DNA of 40,575 bases from Gammaproteobacteria bacterium (lineage in GTDB: Bacteria; Pseudomonadota; Gammaproteobacteria; Chromatiales; Chromatiaceae), in assembly GCA_024275295.1 (NCBI GenBank), contig JAJRZI010000093.1:1-40575 (forward strand). Direction: 5' to 3'. A program made the position numbers and the translations under genes. Below, piece by piece: positions 26,889 to 37,719 of this stretch (position 1 is the first letter of the stretch; every line of letters begins with the position of its first letter). The notes under the pieces were generated by a model. The model did no database searches and was not told where the DNA came from. It saw only the letters and a list, made by a program, of their open reading frames with translations.

Positions 26889-27851
26889 ATGGAAATACCA
26901 ACACACTATCTTATCTTTGCCGCTGAAGTGTTTTTCACAACGCTTGGGCTGCTTATTGCCCTGATATATCTCTATATAAAATCAGATAGAGAGTGGCAAC
27001 TTCATCTGCACGCCCTACAGGATGCGCTGCTCAATTTCAGAAAAAAATATCTGGAAGAGAAAGAGCGGGCTGATCTCATAAGAGAACTGCTGTACGACAA
27101 AAACCATGCTTTAGAAAAAGCAGCAGAGATTGAGAAAGGGTATTTGGCAGAGATAGCCAGACTCAAAGAAGAGATTAAAAAACTGCACCAATCTGAAAAA
27201 CTGCGCAGCGAAATAGCCAATCAGCTCATAACAAGCAAAACACAAATTGAACGGTTAACCACAGAGCTTGAAAAACATCAAAAATCTTCCGATGAATTAA
27301 AGGAGACCATCAACGCCCTGGAGCATGAAATTGACACCCTTAATAATCCGCCACAACCTACAGCAACCCCTGCAACAACAGAATCTCACGAACAACGCCA
27401 CGATCTACAGACAAATGGCACAATGGAATTTGAACGACTCAAGGCAAGGGCCGATAAACAACAAGAGACCATTCGTGAGCTGGAGCAGGAACTCATGCGG
27501 GTGGGTTACAAAAAGCCATTAGAACAGACCGCAAACAGCAAAACAGGAGAGAAATCCAATGGCCAGGATTTAGCACAAATGCTTAATGAGTCAGAGACCT
27601 GCGTACAGCTGCTGGAAAGTGAACTGGCTACATTGCAGGACAAAATAAACACCCTCGAAGAACAGGCCAAAACCCATCAGGCAGACCCACAAAACAGCAG
27701 CGAAATTCAGCGATTGGAGCAGATGCTTAAAGAGTCAGAAACATGCAATACACTACTTGAAACCGAGCTGAATTCACTCATGAAAAAGGTGCGGTTACTG
27801 GAAGAGAAAGAGACACCACCCAAAGAGCCTGCTTTCAACTATGACATATAG
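26889..27851 (+). CDS. Membrane-anchored coiled-coil protein with an internal 48-residue repeat
   Basis: Residues about 9-30 are one membrane helix (FFTTLGLLIALIYLYI), followed by nearly 280 residues of charged heptad-rich coiled coil. A Thr/Pro-rich linker lies near residues 155-170. Two segments 48 codons apart, at about residues 228 and 276, share the pattern QML-ESETC-LLE-EL. No family could be recognised. Proteins of this build act as scaffolds or spacers facing the cytoplasm, but this is inference. Confidence 0.6.
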   Translation: MEIPTHYLIFAAEVFFTTLGLLIALIYLYIKSDREWQLHLHALQDALLNFRKKYLEEKERADLIRELLYDKNHALEKAAEIEKGYLAEIARLKEEIKKLHQSEKLRSEIANQLITSKTQIERLTTELEKHQKSSDELKETINALEHEIDTLNNPPQPTATPATTESHEQRHDLQTNGTMEFERLKARADKQQETIRELEQELMRVGYKKPLEQTANSKTGEKSNGQDLAQMLNESETCVQLLESELATLQDKINTLEEQAKTHQADPQNSSEIQRLEQMLKESETCNTLLETELNSLMKKVRLLEEKETPPKEPAFNYDI

Positions 27852-27892
27852 CTGTATCATCGCACCCGGCCTGATCAGCACTTAATAGTGCT

Positions 27893-28450
27893 ATGATTAC
27901 TATATCGCTATCTATTAACTTTATAGGACAGGCAAGCCAAAAATCCATGCAACCTGAGTTCGCAACACCACCCCTTCAGCAACAAATCTCTATTGGCAGT
28001 GATCTTAAAAAGATTATTAGCGACGCCGACTTTCATGAAGGTGTTGCATGGCATAGTCGCCATTTTCAGGCCGGTGAAAATATCCTGAAAGAGGGCACAG
28101 AGGGGCGCTCACTCTTTCTGATCGAGTCAGGCCATGCCAGGGTTATGGTGACGCTTAAGATTGAACGCCGGGTCAAACCCGGTATTTGCGACCTGCACAC
28201 CGGCGATCTTTTTGGTGAGCTCAATCTCTTTGAACAGAATCCCCGGAGTGCTTCGGTCACTGCCGTGTCAGATGTTCAGCTGCTGGAGATTGACGGTGAA
28301 CAGCTCAGCCGCTACCTCAACCAGCACCCTGAGGTCGGCTACCCTATCTTAAAAAACCTATTCCAGTTGATGGTAAGCCGCCTCAACAAAGCCAACAGGC
28401 GCATTGAATATCTACTGGGGTGGGGGTTAAAGGCTCACGACATCAAATAG
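27893..28450 (+). CDS. Cyclic-nucleotide-binding domain protein
   Basis: The 185-residue frame holds one CNBD: FQAGENILKEGTEG, LFLIESGHARVMV, and the cassette GDLFGELNLFEQNPRSASV. There is no helix-turn-helix after it, so it is not a Crp-type regulator; it ends with a helix containing LVSRLNKANRRIEYL. ATG at 27893 has no ribosome binding site; ATG at 27947 (MQPEF) is equally possible. It is convergent with parC, 22 nt away. Confidence 0.8.
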   Translation: MITISLSINFIGQASQKSMQPEFATPPLQQQISIGSDLKKIISDADFHEGVAWHSRHFQAGENILKEGTEGRSLFLIESGHARVMVTLKIERRVKPGICDLHTGDLFGELNLFEQNPRSASVTAVSDVQLLEIDGEQLSRYLNQHPEVGYPILKNLFQLMVSRLNKANRRIEYLLGWGLKAHDIK

Positions 28451-28472
28451 CCCCCGATCCTGCGAGTACCCT

Positions 28473-30731
28473 TTAGACAGAAGCCTCAACCTCCACAGCA
28501 TCCACTTTCTGAAAGCCCCGTGGCAGCTTATTTCCCCGTCTGCCCCGTTCTCCCTGATATTGATCCAGATCACCTCTTTTAAGGGTGATATAACGCTTGC
28601 CCGAATAGGCGATCAATCGCCCTCCTTCTGGAACACTGGCAACCGCCACAACAAACTCTTCACGAGTCACCACGCGCTTGGGTGGAATAGCAATGATCTT
28701 ATTGCCTTTACCACGCGCCAGTGCAGGCAGCTCTGAAACAGGAAAGACCAGCATGCGCCCCTCATTTGTGATGGCAACCAGACGGTCTGTTGCCGGATCA
28801 GTAACGGGCACAGGATGCATGACACAGGCACCTTGCGGTAACGTGAGCAACGCTTTACCCGCCCTGTTTTTGGTCATCAACTCCTTGAGTTGTACCCGAA
28901 AGCCATAACCAGCATCCGAGACCATCAGATACCACTGATTTGGATCACCACCCAGGGTGGCTGCAAAGGTGGCGCCTGATGGCGGATTAAACCGGCCTGT
29001 CAGGGGCTCACCCTGCCCACGCGCCGAAGGCAGTGTATGCGCCAGCAGCGCATAACAGCGTCCCGAAGAGTCAAGAAAGATCACCTGTTGATTGCTGCGC
29101 AGCCGGGCTGAATCCAGATACTTGTCGCCCGATTTGTAATTCAATGAAGCCGCATCAATCTCATGGCCCTTGGCCACTCGCGCCCACCCCTTCTCCGAGA
29201 GCACCACGGTCACTGGCTCACTGGGGGTCAGATCCGTCTCTTGTAGAGCCTCTGCTGCACTACGCGCAACAATCGGCGAGCGACGCTCATCGCCATACGC
29301 CTCGGCATCAGCCTGCAGCTCTTTTCGAATCAAGGTCTTAAGCCGCTGTTTTGAGCCCAGGATCTTCTCCAGCTTATCGCGCTCTATGGCCAGCTCCTCC
29401 TGCTCCTCCCGGATCTTCATCTCTTCCAGGCGCGCCAGTTGGCGTAACTTGGTGTCCAGCACGTAGTTGACCTGGGGTTCAGTGAGGTTGAAGCGTGCCA
29501 TCAAAACAGGTTTGGGTTCATCCTCGCTGCGAATGATACGGATCACCTCATCCAGATTGAGAAACGCAATCAGCAGGCCATCCAACAGGTGTAGCCGCTC
29601 CAGCACCCTGTCCAGACGATATTGCAGGCGTCGGCGTACGGTTTCCGTGCGGAACACCAGCCATTCACTGAGCATCTCCCGCAGGTTTTTGACCGCAGGC
29701 CGCCCATCCAGGCCAATCACATTCATGTTGACCCGATAGGTGCGCTCCAGATCCGTCGAGGCAAACAGATGGGACATCAGCCGTTCCACATCAACCCGGT
29801 TGGAGCGCGGCACAATCACCAGACGGGTGGGGTTCTCATGATCGGATTCATCCCGCAGATCTTCCACCAGTGGCAGTTTTTTGGACTGCATTTGCGCTGC
29901 AATCTGCTCCAACACACGCGCCCCGGAGACTTGATGCGGCAGGGCATAGACCACAATCTCACCCCGCTCCCACTCATAACGGGCACGCATGCGCACGCTG
30001 CCATTGCCCGTCTGGTACATCTTCAGCAGATCGGCCTTGGGCGTGATAATCTCTGCCTGTGTAGGATAATCCGGCCCCGGTATGTGCTCACACAGCTCTT
30101 CCAGTGTGGATTTCGGATTCTCCAGCAGGCGGATGCAGGCACTGGTCACCTCACGCAGATTATGCGGTGGGACATCGGTTGCCATCCCCACGGCAATGCC
30201 TGTGGTGCCATTTAGCAGCAGATTGGGCAGGCGTGCCGGCAGGGTTCGCGGCTCTTTCAGGGTGCCATCAAAATTAGGAGACCAATCAACCGTGCCCTGC
30301 CCCAGTTCGGATAACAGTACCTGGGCATACGGGGTCAGCTTCGCCTCGGTGTAACGCATGGCAGCAAAGGATTTGGGGTCATCCTGCGCACCCCAGTTGC
30401 CCTGACCGTCCACCAGCGGATAGCGGTAGGAGAAGCTCTGCGCCATCAGCACCATCGCCTCATAGCAGGCGGTGTCACCGTGCGGATGAAACTTGCCCAG
30501 CACATCACCCACCGTACGGGCAGACTTCTTATATTTGGCCGTTGCCGACAGCCCCAGCTCAGACATGGCGTAGAGGATGCGCCGTTGCACCGGCTTCAAC
30601 CCATCACCAATGTGAGGTAAGGCGCGGTCAAGAATCACATACATGGAGTAATTCAGGTAGGCCTGCTCGGTAAAACGGCTCAAGGGCTGCTGTTCAATAC
30701 CCTCTGCATTCAGTTCAATCTGCTCTGTCAT
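28473..30731 (-). CDS. parC: DNA topoisomerase IV subunit A
   Basis: This is the breakage-reunion subunit that decatenates sister chromosomes with ParE. It has 752 residues, as E. coli ParC. Catalytic Tyr127 lies in [10 protein letters not shown], and the quinolone-region motif is [13 protein letters not shown] with Thr87 where E. coli has Ser80. The C-terminal third forms the beta-pinwheel ([18 protein letters not shown], then [12 protein letters not shown]). It begins 51 nt after parE on the same strand. Confidence 0.96.
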   Translation of the reverse strand: MTEQIELNAEGIEQQPLSRFTEQAYLNYSMYVILDRALPHIGDGLKPVQRRILYAMSELGLSATAKYKKSARTVGDVLGKFHPHGDTACYEAMVLMAQSFSYRYPLVDGQGNWGAQDDPKSFAAMRYTEAKLTPYAQVLLSELGQGTVDWSPNFDGTLKEPRTLPARLPNLLLNGTTGIAVGMATDVPPHNLREVTSACIRLLENPKSTLEELCEHIPGPDYPTQAEIITPKADLLKMYQTGNGSVRMRARYEWERGEIVVYALPHQVSGARVLEQIAAQMQSKKLPLVEDLRDESDHENPTRLVIVPRSNRVDVERLMSHLFASTDLERTYRVNMNVIGLDGRPAVKNLREMLSEWLVFRTETVRRRLQYRLDRVLERLHLLDGLLIAFLNLDEVIRIIRSEDEPKPVLMARFNLTEPQVNYVLDTKLRQLARLEEMKIREEQEELAIERDKLEKILGSKQRLKTLIRKELQADAEAYGDERRSPIVARSAAEALQETDLTPSEPVTVVLSEKGWARVAKGHEIDAASLNYKSGDKYLDSARLRSNQQVIFLDSSGRCYALLAHTLPSARGQGEPLTGRFNPPSGATFAATLGGDPNQWYLMVSDAGYGFRVQLKELMTKNRAGKALLTLPQGACVMHPVPVTDPATDRLVAITNEGRMLVFPVSELPALARGKGNKIIAIPPKRVVTREEFVVAVASVPEGGRLIAYSGKRYITLKRGDLDQYQGERGRRGNKLPRGFQKVDAVEVEASV

Positions 30732-30782
30732 CTAGATTTCAAACCCACGCATTCAATTCTGTTTATTACCCGCCGCATCGCG

Positions 30783-32729
<1,947 letters not shown>

Positions 32730-32776
32730 CTACACTGCAAATTGATCCATTCGTAACTGGCAGCAAGGCCAATGAT

Positions 32777-33735
32777 ATTTCAATCCACGCGCCCGTGAAG
32801 GGCGCGACTTCTGGTTTCTGCCCCACTCCATCTCCATGCAGCTGTTTCAATCCACGCGCCCGTGAAGGGCGCGACATGGTACTGAGCCTGATGGCAATGT
32901 TGCTACTGAAGTTTCAATCCACGCGCCCGTGAAGGGCGCGACGGGGCAAGCGAATGAGAGCCGTTCTAAGCCACTTGTTTCAATCCACGCGCCCGTGAAG
33001 GGCGCGACGTTGCCGTACTATGACGATTATCGAAAATACCCAGTTTCAATCCACGCGCCCGTGAAGGGCGCGACAGCATACCATTGGTTGCCATCTTCAC
33101 TAATTGAAGTTTCAATCCACGCGCCCGTGAAGGGCGCGACGTAGATCTAAAAATGGCAGCCCCTTAAGGAATCCCGTTTCAATCCACGCGCCCGTGAAGG
33201 GCGCGACATGAAGTAGCCATGAGAGTTGCCGACCTACTTGGTTTCAATCCACGCGCCCGTGAAGGGCGCGACCCCAGGGATTTGCCATTCATCCCCGTTT
33301 TGAGGTGTTTCAATCCACGCGCCCGTGAAGGGCGCGACGTGGTGGACCGATAACCCGCAGCGCGGATTAGCGTTTCAATCCACGCGCCCGTGAAGGGCGC
33401 GACAACTCAATCGCCTGTATCATTTTGCGAAACGTGCGTTTCAATCCACGCGCCCGTGAAGGGCGCGACTTGATACGTCTAATGTGATTAGTCTGGATCA
33501 GTTTGTTTCAATCCACGCGCCCGTGAAGGGCGCGACGTGTCTTTTTTAGAGCCTAGCAGCCCACTGATCTGTTTCAATCCACGCGCCCGTGAAGGGCGCG
33601 ACCAATATCTCTCGTCATTCACCTGTGTTTATTCGTGTTTCAATCCACGCGCCCGTGAAGGGCGCGACACGCCAAACACCGCCCCATTACCATCCGTGAC
33701 GGCGTTTCAATCCACGCGCCCGTGAAGGGCGCGAC
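32777..33735 (-). CRISPR. Type I-C CRISPR array, 15 repeats and 14 spacers
   Basis: A 32-bp repeat starts at 32777, 32844, 32911, 32977, 33043, 33109, 33176, 33241, 33307, 33372, 33438, 33505, 33571, 33637 and 33704. It contains the palindrome CGCGCCC-GTGAA-GGGCGCG. Spacers are 33-35 bp. In crRNA sense (minus strand) the repeat begins GTCGCGCC and ends GGATTGAAAC, the I-C handle. All repeats are identical except the one at 32777, whose first plus-strand base is A instead of G, as expected for the oldest, leader-distal repeat. The leader and cas2 are on the high-coordinate side. No spacer obviously matches this window. Confidence 0.99.
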
Positions 33736-33910
33736 TATTCAAGTCTAACCGACTGAAATTAAAAATCAAAAAAGTAATATTCCGCTAATCTGGCTTATTA
33801 CCTTTTGAAAATAGAAGCTGTAAAAAAGATAAATTATTATGGCTTGGCAAAACAGTGACTTAGCTATCCGCTAACCTTTCAGTAAATCAATGAGAACGAG
33901 CAGTTAGCGA
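33736..33910 (-). promoter_or_regulatory. CRISPR leader
   Basis: These 175 nt between the newest repeat and cas2 are AT-rich, with A tracts at about 33763-33772 and 33824-33832, and contain CCGCTAATCT and CCGCTAACCT as a spaced direct repeat. No gene is present. It should hold the pre-crRNA promoter reading to lower coordinates and the Cas1-Cas2 recognition site next to 33735. Confidence 0.75.
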
Positions 33911-34204
33911 TTAAAGAATCAGTGCATCATTAACAGGATCTGCAACAGGCTTGGCGCCAATATGTTCTACCTTTTCTCGCCCTTTTTTACCCAGCATGTA
34001 AAATCTCAGGCTGTCATTTTCAGGGTCAAATATATCCATTAATTCACTTTTCAGTACCACAAATTGTGCCGGGGTAACTTCACATTCAAACACTGAGTTT
34101 TGCACGCGCATGCCATAATCCAGACAGGTTTTAGCAATTCTACGCAGTCGCCTTTGCCCCCCTTCAGCTACAACACTGACATCATAGGTTATCAGCACTA
34201 ACAT
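33911..34204 (-). CDS. cas2: CRISPR-associated endoribonuclease Cas2
   Basis: The 97-residue ferredoxin-fold partner of Cas1 in spacer capture. It begins MLVLITYDVSV with the conserved Asp and continues RRLRRIAKTCLDYG and VQNSVFECEV, typical of I-C Cas2. Its ATG lies 2 nt after the cas1 stop. It is the last cas gene before the leader. Confidence 0.95.
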   Translation of the reverse strand: MLVLITYDVSVVAEGGQRRLRRIAKTCLDYGMRVQNSVFECEVTPAQFVVLKSELMDIFDPENDSLRFYMLGKKGREKVEHIGAKPVADPVNDALIL

Positions 34205-34206
34205 GG

Positions 34207-35223
34207 CTATTTCACCAAATAGGGTGGGTAATATTCTGTATCCCCCCGTATATGCCGGGCTAATAACATCACCTGGCAGTGGGGCAACAGACCAATGGGG
34301 ACTTTTTCTTCAAGATAAGGATGCATAACCTCTGTCTGTTTGCGCTCCTGCCAGGCGGTTAATAATATTTTTCTGGCATCATCGGTTAGCCGCACTGCAC
34401 CGCTGGCCTCTGTTATAAAATCATTGGACTGGAGTTGTTTACGATTGATTAATGTGAGTACAAAACGGTCTGCCCAGGGCGCACGAAACTCTTCCAGCAG
34501 ATCCAGTGCAAGACTCACCCGCCCAGGGCGATCCTGATGCAGATAACCCACATAGGGATCAAGGCCGACACCCTGCAATGCATAGGAGCATTCATGTGTG
34601 ATGAGTGTATAGATGTATGACAACAGCGCATTGACCGGGTCGGTCGGTGGCCGTCTGACCCGACCACCAAAGACAAAACCACTGCCACGTAACAGTTCAT
34701 TAAATATTCCAAAGTAGGTGCTGGCGGCATCGCCTTCTATGCCCATTGCTTCGCTGACAGATTGTGCATGTTGTGCTCGTCGCAGACTTACTGCCAACTT
34801 GGAGACCGCTTCACTCAACAGTGCATTTTCTCCGTGATTGCGGATCTCCCGCATAAGCACTGATCGACCATTGGCAATCTTTGCAGCCACCATTAAACGT
34901 GCGATTGAGACGGATTTTTCTTCATCATCCGCCCAGCGATACTGGGCGCGGCGCAACAGCACATTGCCAGCCTGTCTGCCTTGCACACGGGCGAGAAATT
35001 TTCCGTATGCTGTATAAAAGGCCAGCCCGATGCCCTGCTCACCACAATACCCCATCAGAAAAGGCGAGACAGAGACCTGGCCAAAACAGAGAATATTACC
35101 AATGCTGATTGCCGGAAACTGACCCAGCTTATCATCCCCCTGTTTGATGACGATGGTCTCCCGCTCTTTGTGCAGATAGCTTTTCTGGCGAGTAATGTAG
35201 AGGGTGTTGAGCAGTTTTTTCAT
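34207..35223 (-). CDS. cas1: CRISPR-associated endonuclease Cas1
   Basis: The integrase of spacer acquisition. The metal ligands are visible as Glu in GIEGDAASTYF, His in GYLHQDRPGR and Glu/Asp in LDLLEEFRAPW. Its 338 residues are normal for type I-C. Together with Cas2 and the Cas4 encoded 55 nt upstream it forms the adaptation complex, all in one direction. Confidence 0.97.
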   Translation of the reverse strand: MKKLLNTLYITRQKSYLHKERETIVIKQGDDKLGQFPAISIGNILCFGQVSVSPFLMGYCGEQGIGLAFYTAYGKFLARVQGRQAGNVLLRRAQYRWADDEEKSVSIARLMVAAKIANGRSVLMREIRNHGENALLSEAVSKLAVSLRRAQHAQSVSEAMGIEGDAASTYFGIFNELLRGSGFVFGGRVRRPPTDPVNALLSYIYTLITHECSYALQGVGLDPYVGYLHQDRPGRVSLALDLLEEFRAPWADRFVLTLINRKQLQSNDFITEASGAVRLTDDARKILLTAWQERKQTEVMHPYLEEKVPIGLLPHCQVMLLARHIRGDTEYYPPYLVK

Positions 35224-35278
35224 GGTTTTTCGTCAATGGCTTTAAACAATGCCACATGCATTTTTTAAGCATTTATCC

Positions 35279-35908
35279 CTATTGACTGAAATCTGTAAAA
35301 AGCGCAGTAATGTAGGCACTTGAATGATCTCGTCGAAATGTATCTGGCTCGCACAGATCCATCAATGAACAGGCTCGGCAACGTCTCTTTTCATCAGTTG
35401 GCATAGGTGTTTTACCCGATGCCAGCAACCTGTGCGCCCCATCAATAGCGGCAAATGTCGCATCCCGCAACGGCTCATCAAACAATACCGGCTCCCGTTT
35501 TCTTGTCTGCCAATACCACAAAGCACCTTCATCAATGGTGATTTCACGCATCTCTTCCAGACACAAGGCCTGCGCGCAGAGCTGTATTTTATCCCAGTCA
35601 TCACGCTTTGGTTTGCCACGTTTGTATTCCACGGGAAAATATCTGGTTGGCCTGCCCACTATCTCCAGCAGATCCAGTTTTCCTGTAAGCTGCAACTGAT
35701 GGGAGATGACTGCAACACTTCGCTCATAGCGCACACTGCCCCGCTGCTCTGATTCATAACTGTCGACACGCTCATGCAACAGATTGCCATGTGCGGTAAA
35801 AAAGTTTTCCGCCCACACCTGTTCGATATGAATCAGCGCAAACTGGCGTGGACAGTAGGCGTAGTGCTGCAACGCAGAGATCATGACAACGGGAGAGTCA
35901 TTACTCAT
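35279..35908 (-). CDS. cas4: CRISPR-associated exonuclease Cas4
   Basis: A RecB-like nuclease that trims and orients new spacers by their PAM. It has the iron-sulfur cysteines C19 (AYCPRQ) and C177, C180, C186 (CRACSLMDLC) and the nuclease residues in GKLDLLE, PVEYKRGK and QLCAQALCLEE. The length of 209 residues is usual. Normally cas7 would lie directly upstream; here nearly 1 kb of REP/RAYT sequence separates them, which may weaken transcription of cas4-cas1-cas2. Confidence 0.95.
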   Translation of the reverse strand: MSNDSPVVMISALQHYAYCPRQFALIHIEQVWAENFFTAHGNLLHERVDSYESEQRGSVRYERSVAVISHQLQLTGKLDLLEIVGRPTRYFPVEYKRGKPKRDDWDKIQLCAQALCLEEMREITIDEGALWYWQTRKREPVLFDEPLRDATFAAIDGAHRLLASGKTPMPTDEKRRCRACSLMDLCEPDTFRRDHSSAYITALFTDFSQ

Positions 35909-35921
35909 TTATCACCATATA

Positions 35922-36026
35922 CATTCCCACGCAGAGCATGGGAACGAGGCAGATACAAGGAGACAGACAACATTGCAGGATTCCACTGGCTCGCACACCT
36001 CGTTCCCATGCTCCTGCGTGGGAATG
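35922..36026. repeat. REP pair downstream of the RAYT gene
   Basis: Two REP units in opposite orientation: 35922-35948 (CATTCCCACGC, short gap, GCATGGGAACGAG) and 35999-36026 (CTCGTTCCCATGC to GCGTGGGAATG), 50 nt apart. Each can fold alone, and together they form a long cruciform. They fill the interval between the RAYT stop and cas4. Confidence 0.85.
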
Positions 36027-36036
36027 CATACCCGTC

Positions 36037-36567
36037 TTACCAACACCTGTTCACCTCCAGCAACCCCTCTTTTCCAGCATAATTTCTGGCACTGGAATAA
36101 CGCCAGTGCTCTGCAACATCAACATAACCACGCTTGACCGGATTTTGATGTATATATTCCACTTTTTGCCGCATCATTGCCTCATTTTGTATCCACTCAG
36201 GATGAAGCCCTTCCTGCCAAAACTGATAGGCACGATCCCCTTTATGTGCTTTTTTATAAAAGGCCAACTGCTCCAGAATACGCGAAATATTGTTTTCATC
36301 CAGATAAGTGATTAAACGTCTTGCCGTAAAGGATTTGAGGCGTGCAATATCACGATCCAGGGCGCTGCTTTGCACCACTAAGTGCAAGTGATTTTCCAAA
36401 ATAACATAGGCAAAAACCTGCATGCCCTCTCTCATTAAAAAGTGCAAAGAATCGAAGATAATTTCGACCGTCTCCTGACGTGTAAAAACGGGTATCCAAT
36501 GCAGCACCGTGAGGGTGATAAAATACGGTGCTTCCGGATTAGTGATTTTGTATCGACTTCTGCCCAT
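36037..36567 (-). CDS. REP-associated tyrosine transposase (RAYT, Y1 HUH family)
   Basis: This 176-residue single-strand DNA transposase has the HUH-type motif H60-L-H62 (ENHLHLV) and catalytic Tyr138 in KVEYIHQNPVKRG, followed by the conserved HWRYSSARNY. RAYTs cut and join the REP hairpins that flank them; here REP pairs lie 10 nt past its stop and 15 nt before its start. It is not a cas gene. It sits between cas4 and cas7 in the same direction, so transcription could still pass through. Confidence 0.93.
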   Translation of the reverse strand: MGRSRYKITNPEAPYFITLTVLHWIPVFTRQETVEIIFDSLHFLMREGMQVFAYVILENHLHLVVQSSALDRDIARLKSFTARRLITYLDENNISRILEQLAFYKKAHKGDRAYQFWQEGLHPEWIQNEAMMRQKVEYIHQNPVKRGYVDVAEHWRYSSARNYAGKEGLLEVNRCW

Positions 36568-36582
36568 GGGTTAGATCCGTAT

Positions 36583-36692
36583 GCATTCCCACGCAGAGCG
36601 TGGGAACGAGATAGATGCAAGGAAACCGGCAGCATTTGTGGAGCTTACCCCACCGCTCATACAGCTCGTTCCCACGCTCCGCGTGGGAATGC
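36583..36692. repeat. REP pair upstream of the RAYT gene
   Basis: Two inverted REP units, 36583-36610 (GCATTCCCACGC, AGA, GCGTGGGAACGAG) and 36665-36692 (CTCGTTCCCACGC to GCGTGGGAATGC). They are near copies of the other pair and have more complete stems (CCCACGC/GCGTGGG). Confidence 0.85.
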
Positions 36693-36701
36693 ATACCTGA
36701 C

Positions 36702-36734
36702 TCAGAAACACCGATTCATTTCCAGCAAACCTTG
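36702..36734 (-). pseudogene. 3' relic of a second RAYT gene
   Basis: Eleven codons read QGLLEMNRCF and stop, against EGLLEVNRCW and stop at the end of the intact RAYT. The spacing from the stop to the adjacent REP unit is the same in both (10 nt, with GCATACC kept). Nothing RAYT-like is recognisable beyond 36734. This shows that two RAYT-REP units once lay in tandem. Confidence 0.6.
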
Positions 36735-36873
36735 AGACGTTACTGGTCATCTTTGGTTTGATGGAGGATGAGTTGGGAAGTGTGCTGATTGGATATTGAC
36801 ACAATCTCCATAAGTCTCTTCTGACTATCTATTCCAAAACTTCCTCGACTACTACACCTCTCTCTTCAAGCCC

Positions 36874-37701
36874 TTAACTGTTTATCTTGATCTCATAATC
36901 ATCAAAGCCACTGGCTGGTGTGCCATCCTCACCCTTAACACGATCTACAACCACTCGTTCAAACAGTTTATGTGATGGCATATTCCCCAGGGCATCTTTG
37001 TGTTTGAAAACAATTAGCTTGCGTGCAACCATTTCGCCCCGTGCAGCTGAATGATCATGTTCAAACATCATCTGTAAGGATTGCCAAAGTTTCCCAAGAT
37101 CACCCTCAGAAAAGCCCGTCTTTTCAGCCAGCTTTGCTGAAATAAAGCCATGCACACGGTAGAGGCCATAAGGGACGATATATTTGCGACCCATAGTGCG
37201 CTCTTTTTCCAAATCCTTTTCATTGGTAACCGCCATCCGGGTGATTGATATCTCCAATGGAATAATTGGATCAATGGACTTGGCAAATGCCAATTGGACA
37301 GGGCCACGTACCTGGCCACTGTTGACCTCTGTTGTCATTACGGCACCAAAGGCACGAACATCAAAGAAGTTAGCGCACATCCAGGCTGTAATCTCTTTGG
37401 CTTTTTGCACATCTTTTGGGAGTTTTTTTGAAACAGGTTTTATATCAAGCGCTTCATAGGCCTTCTTATTTTGCATGTTTAATACCGATTTTTCCTTTAC
37501 ATAAATCTCATAGCCCTGGGTAGTTTCCTCTGTCAGCTCAATAAAGTTGCGAATCTTGCGTTTCAGGCAGACATCGGTCACCAGTCCCTTGCTGGATTCC
37601 GGGTCAAGGCGTGGCATATTACCGGCATCAGGATCACCATTTGGATTTCCATTGGTGACATCGAACAGGTAGACAAACTCATAGCGGTTTTGAATGATCA
37701 T
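36874..37701 (-). CDS. cas7: Type I-C Cascade backbone protein Cas7 (Csd2)
   Basis: The 275-residue RAMP protein that coats the crRNA spacer. The start [21 protein letters not shown], the middle [21 protein letters not shown] and [15 protein letters not shown] are I-C Cas7 signatures. It begins 18 nt after the cas8c stop. The adaptation genes that should follow directly are displaced by the REP/RAYT insertion. Confidence 0.95.
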   Translation of the reverse strand: MIIQNRYEFVYLFDVTNGNPNGDPDAGNMPRLDPESSKGLVTDVCLKRKIRNFIELTEETTQGYEIYVKEKSVLNMQNKKAYEALDIKPVSKKLPKDVQKAKEITAWMCANFFDVRAFGAVMTTEVNSGQVRGPVQLAFAKSIDPIIPLEISITRMAVTNEKDLEKERTMGRKYIVPYGLYRVHGFISAKLAEKTGFSEGDLGKLWQSLQMMFEHDHSAARGEMVARKLIVFKHKDALGNMPSHKLFERVVVDRVKGEDGTPASGFDDYEIKINS

Positions 37702-37719
37702 TATTGATTCTCCTTGATG

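Noticed and set aside
36571-36804. 77-codon frame over the upstream REP pair
   Set aside because: It reads through REP hairpins and the RAYT relic in the wrong frame.
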